From contig NZ_WPZQ01000008.1 in the NCBI RefSeq assembly GCF_013030265.1, positions 62,001 through 126,000 of the forward strand: a stretch of 64,000 nt of DNA, given 5' to 3'. Position 1 is the stretch's first letter. Each line of letters opens with the position of its first letter. Shown in pieces: positions 1 to 8,660 of the stretch. The notes below the pieces were generated by a model that saw only the letters and a list, made by a program, of their open reading frames with translations, ran no database searches and was not told where the DNA came from. The translations under genes and the position numbers were made by a program. The DNA comes from Ruegeria arenilitoris (GTDB lineage Bacteria > Pseudomonadota > Alphaproteobacteria > Rhodobacterales > Rhodobacteraceae).

Positions 1-325
1 CCGACAAAACGACAAGTGTTGTGTAGTTGACCAATGCCGCAACCACTTCGGCACGGCCATAGCCGAAACTCATTCGCGGGTCTGCAGGGCGACGTGCGAT
101 TTTGCGAGCAAAGAACGCAATGACCAGCGCGATCGCATCGGAAAGGTTGTGCAACGCATCTGCAATCAGCGCCAATGAGCCGGACAGGACCCCCCCGACA
201 ATCTGGGCAAGGGTCAGAAACATGTTCACAGCAATGGCCCATGCAACTCGCGCATCCCCTGCCGACGGATCGATGTGATTGTGCGAATGATGGCCATGCC
301 CGGAATGCGAGTGTTGATGAGCCAT
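1..325 (-). CDS. Cation diffusion facilitator (CDF) metal efflux transporter, partial
   Basis: The reverse strand from the ATG at 325 reads a His-rich N-terminus (about nine His in the first 17 residues), then a membrane segment and the CDF signature with SLALIADALHNLSD followed by a second hydrophobic stretch and FGYGRAEVVAAL. These are the hallmark TM1-TM2 metal-site region of CDF/CzcD exporters, which expel Zn2+, Cd2+ or Co2+ by proton antiport at the inner membrane. The C-terminal part lies beyond the window edge. It is divergent from a MerR-family gene, and the 19-bp-spaced promoter with a dyad between them makes metal-induced expression very likely. The metal cannot be told from this fragment. 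Confidence 0.9.
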   Translation of the reverse strand, partial: MAHQHSHSGHGHHSHNHIDPSAGDARVAWAIAVNMFLTLAQIVGGVLSGSLALIADALHNLSDAIALVIAFFARKIARRPADPRMSFGYGRAEVVAALVNYTTLVVLS

Positions 326-358
326 GTTTTGTGCGTCCCTTGTTCTGGTTCGACACAC

Positions 359-389
359 AATGTAATTCCTCTAGTCACTAGAGGTTCAA
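359..389 (-). promoter_or_regulatory. MerR-type promoter/operator for the CDF gene
   Basis: On the reverse strand TTGAAC (384-389) and TACATT (359-364) are separated by 19 bp, the over-long spacer typical of MerR-activated promoters. The spacer region holds a perfect dyad, CCTCTAGT-C-ACTAGAGG (368-384). This resembles operators of MerR-family Zn/Cd/Pb regulators. The neighbouring MerR gene is the obvious ligand-responsive activator. Confidence 0.8.
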
Positions 390-404
390 GAGGGCTTGGA
401 AAAA

Positions 405-818
405 ATGTTCTCAATTGGTGACTTGTCGCGCAAGACCGGAGTGAAAGTGCCAACGATCCGGTTCTATGAAGACAAGGGTTTGCTACAACGACCCGAGAGA
501 ACTGCGGGCAATCAAAGGCGCTATGACGAAACTGCCCTGAAGCGGTTGCAGTTCATCAAACATACACGCGATCTGGGTCTACCGCTGACAGATATCGAAG
601 CGCTGCTTTCGCTCGAAGGAGCAAAGGGCGCAGATCTGAACCGCGCCCATGATATTGCTGAAAGGCAACTGGCTGATCTGCGTGATCGGATCGCTCGTCT
701 CAGCCGACTTGAAGCTGAGTTGGCCCGTATCACCGCCGCCTGTGATGGCAGACACGATCATGTCTGCGAGGTAATGCATGCGTTCGGCGACCACGAAACC
801 TGCTCGGGGTCGCACTGA
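405..818 (+). CDS. MerR family heavy-metal-responsive regulator
   Basis: The 137-residue product has the MerR winged-helix domain at the N-terminus (FSIGDLSRKTGVKVPTIRFYE, residues 2-22, with the usual RYDE wing), a dimerisation helix (about 80-115), and a C-terminal tail rich in Cys and His (CDGRHDHVC and HETCSGSH). Such tails bind metal in ZntR/CadR/PbrR-like members. The ATG at 405 is chosen because AGAGGG at 389-394 is about 10 bases upstream; an upstream TTG at 396 would sit on top of that site. It is divergent from the CDF exporter and should activate it by untwisting the 19-bp spacer promoter. Metal specificity (Zn, Cd, Pb) is not settled. Confidence 0.88.
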   Translation: MFSIGDLSRKTGVKVPTIRFYEDKGLLQRPERTAGNQRRYDETALKRLQFIKHTRDLGLPLTDIEALLSLEGAKGADLNRAHDIAERQLADLRDRIARLSRLEAELARITAACDGRHDHVCEVMHAFGDHETCSGSH

Positions 819-831
819 ACTGCTGCTCTGA

Positions 832-1248
832 TCAACCCAGCGCTGCTTTGATCTTATCGGCTTGTGCGGCGATGACCTCGAAATCGCCCATGTTTCCGGG
901 CGGGCGCATAGATACACCTTCGTAGCGCGGCAGAACGTGGAAATGCAGGTGAAACACTTCCTGCCCTCCGGCGGCCTCGTTGAACTGCTGGATAGTGACG
1001 CCATCAGCTTCAAAGGCCTTCATTACGGCCTGCGACAGCTTTTGAACCGTCTTCATAACCGACGCCAGTTGCTCGGGCGATGCATCCAGGACATTGCGAC
1101 ACGGGGTTTTGGGGATCACCAGCAAATGTCCATCAGAACGAGGCATGATATCCATGAAGGCCAGCGTCTCGTCATCCTCGTAAACACGGGTCGACGGAAT
1201 TTCCCCACGCAGGATTTTTGCAAAGATGTTTTCGGGATCGTAGCTCAT
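832..1248 (-). CDS. HIT family nucleotide hydrolase
   Basis: A 138-residue histidine-triad protein. The triad HLHFHVLP lies near residues 100-107, and the N-terminal part (NIFAKILRGEIPSTRVYEDD) is typical of the HINT branch, which hydrolyses purine nucleoside phosphoramidates or related phosphoanhydrides in the cytoplasm. Length matches the family. GAAGG sits 6 bases before the ATG. It is convergent with the MerR gene (13-bp gap). Substrate is not predictable from sequence. Confidence 0.9.
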   Translation of the reverse strand: MSYDPENIFAKILRGEIPSTRVYEDDETLAFMDIMPRSDGHLLVIPKTPCRNVLDASPEQLASVMKTVQKLSQAVMKAFEADGVTIQQFNEAAGGQEVFHLHFHVLPRYEGVSMRPPGNMGDFEVIAAQADKIKAALG

Positions 1249-1393
1249 GTCGCACCTTCTTCGTTGCCGCTGTTCATGTTCTTGCGATCCATGCGGCAGA
1301 GGTCAAGCAAACATGTTCAACCGATTGATTTCTGACAACTGAAATTCAGAATCGACAAGACTTACCGCGCGCTGGCTGGCAATCTAGCCTGCA

Positions 1394-2377
1394 ATGGAGG
1401 CCAACTGGATCATAATTTCTGACCTCATACTTCGTGGTATGGCGATCGGCGCGATGGTCGCGACCGCATTGGTCCTGATTTCGCGCTCGCGTTCGCGCGG
1501 CACATCTTCGGTGGCAGCGTTGGGATTGTGCACCGTTTGCTATCTGTTGATTTCAGCTCCCACGATCATGCCAAACGCTTTGCAACCCTTAATGGTCGCA
1601 GGCGCTACGCTTTTGCCGCTGGCGCTGACCTGGATGGCGACGGTCCAGCTGACAGACGACGCATCTCAGCGTAGGCCCGTGTTAGTTCTGGCCCTGCTGA
1701 CCGTCGTCACAGCCGCACTCATCCCGTTTTGGCCCGCGATGACACTCATCCGCGGAATTTTGGCTATCGCCTTGTACTTGGGCCTCATCATCTTGGCCTT
1801 GGCAACTGACAGTGACGATCTGGTCATCGATCGCAGACGGTTCCGGCGCGGCTTTCTAGCGGCAATGGGCGCACTGGGCCTGATCGTCTCGGTGGTCGAA
1901 GCCAGCGGATTGGACGCCAACCTGCCCAATTGGATCTATCCGCTGCAAGCCTCGGCCATCCTTGTACTGGCCCTGCTATTCGCAATTTGGGCGCTTGAGC
2001 CCGTTGCAGATGAACCCATCAAACGAACAGGGTTCAAATCAAGGGCCGACCTCACCGAGCGAGTTGAACAGGCCATGCGCCGCGGTATCTGGCAGCGCGA
2101 AGGACTGACCATTGGTGCTTTCGCTGAAGAACTTGGTGTTCCCGAGCATCAATTGCGTGCCACGATCAACGGCGAAATGGGACATCGCAATTTCTCGACC
2201 TTCATAAACGTTGCTCGGATAAAAGCTGCGAAGGCCCTTATGGACGATCCCTCTCGGGGCCGAACAACGATTCTTGAGATTGCTCACGAAGTGGGCTTTG
2301 CCTCGCTCGGTCCCTTCAACAAAGCGTTTCGCGCGCAGACAGGCTCCAGCCCCCGCGAGTATCGCAACCGCGGCTGA
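1394..2377 (+). CDS. Membrane-anchored AraC family transcriptional regulator
   Basis: The 327-residue protein has six or seven hydrophobic segments over residues 1-205 and a C-terminal AraC/XylS double helix-turn-helix over about 215-325 (LTIGAFAEELGV for the first helix pair, TTILEIAHEVGFASLGPFNKAFRAQTGSSPREYR split over the second). The design suggests a membrane sensor that binds DNA in the cytoplasm. It is co-directional with, and 117 bp upstream of, the sterol desaturase/DUF2147 gene, so control of that gene is a reasonable inference. No clear ribosome site precedes the ATG at 1394, so the start is uncertain. Confidence 0.85.
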   Translation: MEANWIIISDLILRGMAIGAMVATALVLISRSRSRGTSSVAALGLCTVCYLLISAPTIMPNALQPLMVAGATLLPLALTWMATVQLTDDASQRRPVLVLALLTVVTAALIPFWPAMTLIRGILAIALYLGLIILALATDSDDLVIDRRRFRRGFLAAMGALGLIVSVVEASGLDANLPNWIYPLQASAILVLALLFAIWALEPVADEPIKRTGFKSRADLTERVEQAMRRGIWQREGLTIGAFAEELGVPEHQLRATINGEMGHRNFSTFINVARIKAAKALMDDPSRGRTTILEIAHEVGFASLGPFNKAFRAQTGSSPREYRNRG

Positions 2378-2494
2378 TCGTTTCTGAAAAAACAGGTTCA
2401 TTTCGAAAATCTCTCGCCGATTTCGCAATCGATGAGACCTGTGGCAATCCTGACCGCACCATTTTCAGCATCCTGACAACCAAGGAGAGCGAAA

Positions 2495-3685
2495 ATGGCC
2501 GAGTTCCACCTGACCGACCTGATCATCGGCACCCTAACCCATGACACATTGCGTTATGCTTTTGGTGCCGGAGGGACATATCTGATCATCAACACGTGGC
2601 TGGCACGTCGTTTGCGAAATCGGAAAATTCGCGAGCAAATCCCCAGATGGCCTCAGATCAGACGAGAGCTTGTGATCAGCGCCCGAACAATTCTGATCTT
2701 TGCCACGACCGGCATTCTCATCGGATTGGCCCACGCAGCAGGTTTTGCACCCATTTACGATCAAATCGACGACTATGGTGTGGCCTATCTTATAGGTTCA
2801 TTGCTCCTGATCATCATCGCCCATGACGCGTGGTTCTATTGGACGCATCGCCTGCTTCACCACCGGCGCCTGTTCAGGCTCATGCATCGCACGCATCATC
2901 GGTCACATAATCCCACGCCATTCACCTCTTATACTTTCGACACCTCGGAAGCTGTCATCAATGCAGCCTTTCTGCCGATCTTTGTCGTGCTGATCCCAAT
3001 GCATCCGCTGGCTTTGCTCGCCTTTGTCTTTCACATGATGCTACGCAATGCGCTGGGTCATTGCGGATACGAAATCTTTCCAGCGCGCTCTGACGGCAAG
3101 CCCCTGTTCGACTGGCTGACCAGCGTGACCCATCACGATCTGCATCATGCCAACGGGCGCTATAACATGGGCCTGTATTTCACATGGTGGGATCGGTTGA
3201 TGGGTACTGAACACCCGCGCTACCATCAGGAGTTCGCAAGGATCGCCCCTCGCCCCAGCGTACGATCCGGTGACCTTATGCCAGTCCTCCTGTTGTCTTG
3301 CATTTTCGTCCTGGCAAGCACCTCAACCAAGGCAGCCGAGTTGCGAGGAACGTATTCAGCGCCTTACCTCGGGGCTGTTGTCCGCTTCGAATCCTGCCCA
3401 AATGACTCCACACTAACTTGTGGTCGGCTGCTCTGGGGATGGGATGTGACCATCTGGCGACATATCCAACCCGGTGATCTGATGATTACGGGCCTCAAAC
3501 CAGACACAGCCGGATGGTCCCAAGGGCGCTTGCAGCATCCTGAAACGGGATTGACCTTTCGCGGCAATATCCATCAGTTGGCCGATGGTCGGCTGCGCCT
3601 CAGAGGATGCGCCGGACCGATCTGCGCAAGCCAGATCTGGGTTCCGCTCCGACAGCTCAAGAACACCCTCGCCGACCTTCAATAA
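2495..3685 (+). CDS. Sterol desaturase/fatty acid hydroxylase fused to a DUF2147 domain
   Basis: Residues 1-250 form a fatty acid hydroxylase superfamily domain with membrane segments and the three di-iron His boxes: HDAWFYWTH (110-118), HRTHH (131-135) and HHDLHH (213-218). These enzymes hydroxylate or desaturate lipids in the membrane. Residues 261-282 look like a signal peptide (hydrophobic run ending STKAAE), followed by a DUF2147-like domain (284-396). A possible internal ATG at 3278 is preceded by GGTGA, so the C-terminal domain might also be made separately. AAGGAGAG precedes the main start. The upstream AraC gene is the probable regulator. The lipid substrate is unknown. Confidence 0.82.
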   Translation: MAEFHLTDLIIGTLTHDTLRYAFGAGGTYLIINTWLARRLRNRKIREQIPRWPQIRRELVISARTILIFATTGILIGLAHAAGFAPIYDQIDDYGVAYLIGSLLLIIIAHDAWFYWTHRLLHHRRLFRLMHRTHHRSHNPTPFTSYTFDTSEAVINAAFLPIFVVLIPMHPLALLAFVFHMMLRNALGHCGYEIFPARSDGKPLFDWLTSVTHHDLHHANGRYNMGLYFTWWDRLMGTEHPRYHQEFARIAPRPSVRSGDLMPVLLLSCIFVLASTSTKAAELRGTYSAPYLGAVVRFESCPNDSTLTCGRLLWGWDVTIWRHIQPGDLMITGLKPDTAGWSQGRLQHPETGLTFRGNIHQLADGRLRLRGCAGPICASQIWVPLRQLKNTLADLQ

Positions 3686-3730
3686 CACGGGATTCAGCCC
3701 GTCCCCTTCAAGAGGGTGCGGCTATTTATC

Positions 3731-3744
3731 TTGATCCAGATCAA
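3731..3744. promoter_or_regulatory. FNR/FnrL/FixK-type box upstream of ctaD
   Basis: TTGATCCAGATCAA is a perfect match to the FNR-family consensus TTGAT-N4-ATCAA. Its centre lies 110 bp upstream of the ctaD ATG. It implies oxygen-dependent control of the aa3 oxidase by an FnrL-like protein; whether it activates or represses cannot be read from the sequence because no convincing -10 element is positioned at the usual distance. Confidence 0.8.
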
Positions 3745-3847
3745 ACTCGGCCATTGAAGGTCACCCCTTCGCATTCTAAAACCAGCAGGAATCCCGCGCG
3801 CTGGAGAGGTCTGGCTGCGCGGTGCAGTTGCAACAGGAGGCACCTAA

Positions 3848-5506
3848 ATGGCAGACGCAGCCATTCATGGTCACGAGCATGAAGACAATCGCGGTTTCTT
3901 TACCCGCTGGTTCATGTCGACCAACCACAAGGACATCGGGATTCTCTACCTGATCTTTTCGGCACTGGCCGGTCTGATCTCGGTTCTGATGACCGTCTAC
4001 ATGCGGCTCGAGCTGATGCACCCGGGCGTTCAGTACATGTGTCTGGAAGGCTTTATGGCCGACCCATGTACCCCTAACGGACACCTGTGGAACGTTATGA
4101 TCACCTATCACGGTGTTCTGATGATGTTCTTCGTTGTCATTCCAGCCCTGTTCGGCGGATTTGGCAACTATTTCATGCCGTTGCAGATCGGCGCGCCGGA
4201 CATGGCGTTCCCGCGAATGAACAACCTGTCCTTCTGGCTGTACGTCGCTGGTACCTCGCTGGGCGTGGCTTCGCTGCTGAGCCCCGGTGGTAACGACCAG
4301 CTCGGTTCGGGCGTTGGTTGGGTTCTCTACCCGCCGCTGTCGACGACCGAAGGCGGCATGTCCATGGACCTTGCGATCTTCGCCGTACACGTATCGGGCG
4401 CCTCCTCGATCCTCGGCGCGATCAACATGATCACCACCTTCCTGAACATGCGTGCCCCGGGCATGACCCTGTTCAAGGTGCCGCTGTTCAGCTGGTCGAT
4501 CTTCGTCACCTCGTGGCTGATTCTGCTGTCGCTGCCGGTTCTGGCGGGCGCAATCACCATGTTGCTGATGGATCGCAACTTTGGCTTTACCTTCTTTGAT
4601 CCGGCCGGTGGCGGTGACCCGATCCTGTATCAGCACATCCTGTGGTTCTTCGGCCACCCGGAAGTGTACATCGTGATCCTGCCCGGCTTCGGCATCATCA
4701 GCCACGTAATCGCGACCTTCGCACGTAAGCCGATCTTCGGTTACCTGCCGATGGTTTGGGCGATCATCGCGATTGGTGTTCTGGGCTTCGTCGTTTGGGC
4801 GCACCACATGTACACCGTTGGCATGTCGCTGCGTCAGCAGGCCTACTTCATGCTGGCCACGATGGTCATCGCGGTTCCGACAGGCGTTAAGGTCTTCTCG
4901 TGGATCGCGACCATGTGGGGCGGATCGATCGAATTCAAGACACCGATGTTGTTTGCCTTCGGCTTCCTCTTCCTGTTTACCGTTGGCGGTGTGACCGGTG
5001 TGGTCCTGTCGCAGGCAGGTATCGACCGTGCCTATCACGACACCTACTACGTGGTTGCTCACTTCCACTACGTGATGTCACTGGGTGCAGTATTTGCGAT
5101 CTTTGCGGGTATCTACTTCTACTTCGGCAAGATGACGGGTCGTCAATATTCGGAATTCTGGGGCAAGGTTCACTTCTGGCTGTTCTTCATCGGCGCCAAC
5201 CTGACCTTTTTCCCGCAACACTTCCTAGGTCGTCAGGGCATGCCCCGCCGCTATATCGACTACCCCGAAGCGTTCGCTCAGTGGAACTTCGTGTCGTCGA
5301 TCGGTGCATTCGTCTCGTTCGCTTCGTTCCTGCTGTTCTTTGGTATCGTGATCTACGCCCTGCTGCGTGGCGCACGGATCACCCAGAACAACTACTGGAA
5401 CGAGTACGCGGATACGCTGGAATGGACCCTGCCCTCGCCGCCGCCCGAACACACGTTCGAGCAGCTGCCAAAGCAGGAAGACTGGGACAAAGGCCACGCG
5501 CACTGA
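3848..5506 (+). CDS. ctaD: Cytochrome c oxidase subunit I, aa3 type
   Basis: The 552-residue protein is the catalytic subunit of the aa3 terminal oxidase, which reduces O2 to water and pumps protons. Visible are the heme a ligand His88, the HPEVY active site with the His270-Tyr274 cross-link pair, the CuB pair His319-His320, heme ligands in HFHYV (405-409), the D-channel residues Asp118 and Asn107/Asn125, and the K-channel Lys348. AGGAGG lies 8 bases before the ATG. As in Rhodobacter, it stands alone without ctaC/ctaE. A perfect FNR-type box lies upstream and a strong terminator downstream. Confidence 0.98.
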   Translation: MADAAIHGHEHEDNRGFFTRWFMSTNHKDIGILYLIFSALAGLISVLMTVYMRLELMHPGVQYMCLEGFMADPCTPNGHLWNVMITYHGVLMMFFVVIPALFGGFGNYFMPLQIGAPDMAFPRMNNLSFWLYVAGTSLGVASLLSPGGNDQLGSGVGWVLYPPLSTTEGGMSMDLAIFAVHVSGASSILGAINMITTFLNMRAPGMTLFKVPLFSWSIFVTSWLILLSLPVLAGAITMLLMDRNFGFTFFDPAGGGDPILYQHILWFFGHPEVYIVILPGFGIISHVIATFARKPIFGYLPMVWAIIAIGVLGFVVWAHHMYTVGMSLRQQAYFMLATMVIAVPTGVKVFSWIATMWGGSIEFKTPMLFAFGFLFLFTVGGVTGVVLSQAGIDRAYHDTYYVVAHFHYVMSLGAVFAIFAGIYFYFGKMTGRQYSEFWGKVHFWLFFIGANLTFFPQHFLGRQGMPRRYIDYPEAFAQWNFVSSIGAFVSFASFLLFFGIVIYALLRGARITQNNYWNEYADTLEWTLPSPPPEHTFEQLPKQEDWDKGHAH

Positions 5507-5525
5507 TCCGGTCAGAAGAAATCAG

Positions 5526-5554
5526 AAAGCCCCGCTCAGTGCGGGGCTTTTTTT
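5526..5554 (+). terminator. Rho-independent terminator after ctaD
   Basis: AAAGCCCCGC, loop TCAGT, GCGGGGCTTT, then a run of T residues. It begins 20 bp after the ctaD stop codon. Confidence 0.93.
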
Positions 5555-5714
5555 GTGCGCAACGAACGGGCAATCGGGGAATTTCCGTGACAACAAAACA
5601 GTGCTCGACTAATTTTCCTCAGTAAATCAATTACCTTTCGATTGTCAGGCGACTGGTGAATATCCAGACCTTGTCTGACACGTCCCGAGCCATTTTAGCA
5701 GAGGATAGTACGCA

Positions 5715-6743
5715 ATGCTTTTGCACGACGGCATCAAGTTTCAGCAAATGGTCAAGGGATCCATTGGCTTTATCTGCCTCGTTTTGGTCTGGATATTTCT
5801 CGTCGTGCTGGTTGACGAACTGACCCCCATCGAAGTCATCAACAACCCAAGTCCGCCGGTCACCATGCTGGGCCTCGCGGTAGCATTCTTTCTGGGTTTC
5901 AAAAACACATCTGCCTACGCCCGCTGGATCGAAGCCCGAAGCGTCTGGGGCGACATCGTAAACGGAAGTCGCGATTGGGGGTACACCATAGGCAATCTTG
6001 TCCAGTCTGACGGCACCCCTCTCGATGCAAACATCCGACAAGATCTGATTGATCGGCATATCGCATGGCTGAACATGCTCGCATATCAGCTTCGGCAATC
6101 ATCACCCAGCGGCCGGACACGTCGTCCCTGGCTGTTCGGACATAAACCCATCTCAGACCGTGCTGACCTACATCAGAATCAGGACAGTTGGCGCGATTAT
6201 CAAATCGCAACTGACCTGCCGCTGCTTGAAGGGAAGAACAACAAAGCTGCTTATCTCTTGTTCTTACAAAGCCAACAGTTGGCAGCGTTGGCGAGCGAGA
6301 AGAAAATCGACTCCTATTGGCACATCGCCCTGCTCGACCGGATCGCACAGTTTTCCACGTCGCAGGGCCGCAGTGAACGCATCAAGAATACACCATTCCC
6401 CAGACAAGTTGCCGAGGTTGGCCGTATCTTCAGCTGGATATTCATTTTCCTGCTCCCTCTGGCGTTCAACGACGAACGCTCGTTTTTTGCCAGTGCGGAT
6501 GCCCCCCTTCTTCAAACGGTGATTTCCGACTGGCTGACTTTCGCCCCGGTCGGAGCGTTGGTGTGCTGGATTTTCTTTGTAACCGAGCGGGTAAGTGCCT
6601 CGATGGAGGACCCGTTTGAAGGCGATGTAACAGATGTTCCGATTTCGACAATCTGCCGGAATATCGAGATCGACCTGCGCCAGATGATGGCCACGGACGA
6701 AGCTCCAGCCCCGCTGACGCCAATAGACAAAGCGCTGTTCTGA
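5715..6743 (+). CDS. Bestrophin-like (UPF0187) membrane channel
   Basis: The 342-residue protein shows the bestrophin/UPF0187 pattern: an N-terminal membrane hairpin (about residues 18-65, with FFLGFKNTSAYARWIEAR following), a long amphipathic middle, a second membrane pair (about 235-295) and the conserved acidic C-terminal region EDPFEGDVTDVPI. Bacterial homologues form pentameric ion channels in the inner membrane. AGAGGAT precedes the ATG. It appears to be a single-gene unit between the ctaD terminator and the next gene. The ion it carries is unknown. Confidence 0.87.
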   Translation: MLLHDGIKFQQMVKGSIGFICLVLVWIFLVVLVDELTPIEVINNPSPPVTMLGLAVAFFLGFKNTSAYARWIEARSVWGDIVNGSRDWGYTIGNLVQSDGTPLDANIRQDLIDRHIAWLNMLAYQLRQSSPSGRTRRPWLFGHKPISDRADLHQNQDSWRDYQIATDLPLLEGKNNKAAYLLFLQSQQLAALASEKKIDSYWHIALLDRIAQFSTSQGRSERIKNTPFPRQVAEVGRIFSWIFIFLLPLAFNDERSFFASADAPLLQTVISDWLTFAPVGALVCWIFFVTERVSASMEDPFEGDVTDVPISTICRNIEIDLRQMMATDEAPAPLTPIDKALF

Positions 6744-6836
6744 TTCAGGTTTTACTGCTCAAAACAAAGGGATGATCGAAAAATCAGTCGATTTAGGGTA
6801 TCCTGTGTCATGAAACTCTGAATCCGGAGCGTTCTG

Positions 6837-7436
6837 ATGCCTGAAATCGACTTTTGGTTTTCCATTGGCAGTACTTACAGTTTCCTGACCGTGATGCGTC
6901 TGGATGAGTGGTGCCGCGAGCATGAGACTACCGTCAACTGGCGTCCATTCAATGTGCGTACGGTGATGGCTGACCAGCAAAACACCCCTTTTGCGGGAAA
7001 GCCTATTAAATCAGCATATATGTGGCGCGACATCGAACGCAGAGCAGCCAAGTATCACATCCATGCCAATCTGCCGGCCCCCTACCCGATCTCCGATCTG
7101 GCGCTGTCCAATCAGGTCGCGCTGCTTGGCATGCGTGAAGGCTGGGGTAAGGACTTTACCCAAACGCTCTATCGCATCTGGTTCGAAGAAGGGATGGAAG
7201 CTGGCGGTGAGAACGCTGTGTCCGAGGCCCTGTTCCGTTGCCAACAGGATCCCCGTCTGATGTTGTCGCGCGCGCGTAGCCCCGAGATCGAGGAAGCACT
7301 GGAATCTGAAACGGCGAAAGCAACAGATCTGGGCGTATTTGGTGCACCCAGTTTCGTTGTGCGTGGTGAAGTTTTCTGGGGTGACGACCGCCTCGACGAC
7401 GCATTCTCGTGGTCGCGTGTGGGCCATGTTGTTTAG
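6837..7436 (+). CDS. 2-hydroxychromene-2-carboxylate isomerase-like (DsbA/kappa-GST fold)
   Basis: A 199-residue protein with the N-terminal thioredoxin-fold start IDFWFSIGSTYSFL and the C-terminal LGVFGAPSFVVRGEVFWGDDRL segment that carries the cis-proline. This is the layout of HCCA isomerase/kappa-class GST proteins, which isomerise aromatic degradation intermediates using glutathione. The active position is Ser/Thr rather than CxxC, so it is not a disulfide oxidase. No aromatic degradation genes are nearby, so the true substrate is open. Cytoplasmic; no signal peptide. Confidence 0.82.
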   Translation: MPEIDFWFSIGSTYSFLTVMRLDEWCREHETTVNWRPFNVRTVMADQQNTPFAGKPIKSAYMWRDIERRAAKYHIHANLPAPYPISDLALSNQVALLGMREGWGKDFTQTLYRIWFEEGMEAGGENAVSEALFRCQQDPRLMLSRARSPEIEEALESETAKATDLGVFGAPSFVVRGEVFWGDDRLDDAFSWSRVGHVV

Positions 7437-7480
7437 CGAATCCCCATCGACTCCGGCTTTCATTGCGTTATTTCTTACCC

Positions 7481-7972
7481 ATGCCCTACAGATGGAACCA
7501 AACCTCTGACACCGAACAGGAACTGCGCCTATGGCCGCATAATTCGCTGCCCCCGCGTGGTGCCATGATCGTTGTCCTGGCAGTGTTTCTGTTCGGGCTC
7601 ATCCCGTTGCTGGCGGTTCTGGGTTCCGTCCTACTTTGGGGTCTGCTTCCGTTTCTGCTTCTGACGGTTTTGGGACTGTGGCTGGCCTTCGAAATGAATT
7701 ATCGGGCGCGAAGTATGTTCGAGGTGCTGACCTTGACCGGCACACAGGCCCACCTTGTGCATCACAGCCCGCGCTCAGGTCAGAAGGAATGGAGCTGTAA
7801 CAGGTATTGGGCACGCCCCGAGATGCACAAAAAAGGTGGGCCGGTACCAAACTATGTCACGCTGGTCGGCGACGGGCGAGAAGTCGAAATCGGCGCCTTC
7901 CTGTCAGAGGAAGAGCGTATCGCGCTATATGATGATCTGGTGAATCGATTGAAGGGACCTGCCGCAGCTTAG
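7481..7972 (+). CDS. DUF2244 family membrane protein
   Basis: A 163-residue protein with two adjacent membrane segments (about residues 28-72) followed by a soluble beta-rich domain ending in the pattern VEIGAFLSEEER. This matches the DUF2244 family of alphaproteobacterial inner-membrane proteins of unknown function. The ATG at 7481 is chosen because family members begin close to the WNQTSDTEQELRLWPHNSL segment; a possible upstream GTG at 7409 would overlap the preceding gene. It follows the isomerase gene by 44 bp and may be co-transcribed. Confidence 0.75.
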   Translation: MPYRWNQTSDTEQELRLWPHNSLPPRGAMIVVLAVFLFGLIPLLAVLGSVLLWGLLPFLLLTVLGLWLAFEMNYRARSMFEVLTLTGTQAHLVHHSPRSGQKEWSCNRYWARPEMHKKGGPVPNYVTLVGDGREVEIGAFLSEEERIALYDDLVNRLKGPAAA

Positions 7973-7991
7973 CCACGGCAGGTTCTGAAAC

Positions 7992-8477
7992 TTAACAGTT
8001 TCCGTTGGCAGAAGCGCAAAGATGGTCTTTGACCATCGGGCCAACTTTGCCGAAATCCATCTGGCCGGTGTAGCGCGATTTAAGCTCGCCCATTACCTTA
8101 CCCATGTCACGGATCGACCCCGCACCAGTGGCCATGATTGCTGTTTGGATGGCCTGCGCGACCTCATCATCGTCCAGCTGCTTGGGCAGGAATTCTTCGA
8201 TGACCTCAACCTCGCGCAATTCACGCTCGGCCAAATCCAGGCGCCCGCCTTCTTCGTAGGTGCGTGCGCTTTCTTTTCTCTGCTTGATCATTTTGCCAAG
8301 AATTTCAAGAACATCCGAGTCCCCGCACCCCTTGGCTTCTTCATTGTCCGACCCGCGCGTAGCGATGTCGCGGTCCTTGATTGCCGCATTGATCAACCGC
8401 AGCGTCGACAGACGCTCGGCTGCTTTGTCTTTCATTGCTTGCTTCAGGGCGGTGTTCACCCGTGATCGCATATCCAT
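7992..8477 (-). CDS. GatB/YqeY domain protein
   Basis: The 161-residue protein carries the YqeY domain throughout: RVNTALKQAMKDKAAERLSTLRLI at the start, the central IEEFLPKQLDDDEV and the closing DMGKVMGELKSRYTGQMDFGKV. The domain resembles the tRNA-binding tail of GatB amidotransferase, but free-standing members have no settled function. The start at 8477 (or 8471) is preferred over a longer reading because the extra N-terminus has no family match. It is divergent from carA, an arrangement common in alphaproteobacteria. Confidence 0.85.
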   Translation of the reverse strand: MDMRSRVNTALKQAMKDKAAERLSTLRLINAAIKDRDIATRGSDNEEAKGCGDSDVLEILGKMIKQRKESARTYEEGGRLDLAERELREVEVIEEFLPKQLDDDEVAQAIQTAIMATGAGSIRDMGKVMGELKSRYTGQMDFGKVGPMVKDHLCASANGNC

Positions 8478-8599
8478 ATGGTTTGTCCATCCCCATGGCA
8501 AAGGAACCCTGAACATATCTAAACAAAAAGCGTGATACAACAGCAGAGCAATATGGCTAAGTTATTGAAAAGTAACAATAGCCCAAAAATTGATCAGAC

Positions 8600-8628
8600 T
8601 TGACCCAGCGGCCTAACCCCCTTAGGAA
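8600..8628 (+). promoter_or_regulatory. Candidate sigma-70 promoter of carA
   Basis: TTGACC (8600-8605), a 17-bp spacer and TAGGAA (8623-8628) lie 33 bp before the carA ATG. The -35 is close to consensus, the -10 is weak. Confidence 0.45.
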
Positions 8629-8660
8629 TGCGCCGATTTACCCAGCAGGAGAGTCGCGCC

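Noticed and set aside
3776..5068. A 430-codon open frame antisense to ctaD
   Set aside because: It is the mirror of a strongly conserved cytochrome oxidase gene; the translation is full of His/Asp/Glu/Arg with no hydrophobic or domain pattern.
4900..5625. A 241-codon frame in another frame of ctaD
   Set aside because: Same-strand shadow, Arg/Cys-rich, no motif; it runs through the ctaD terminator.
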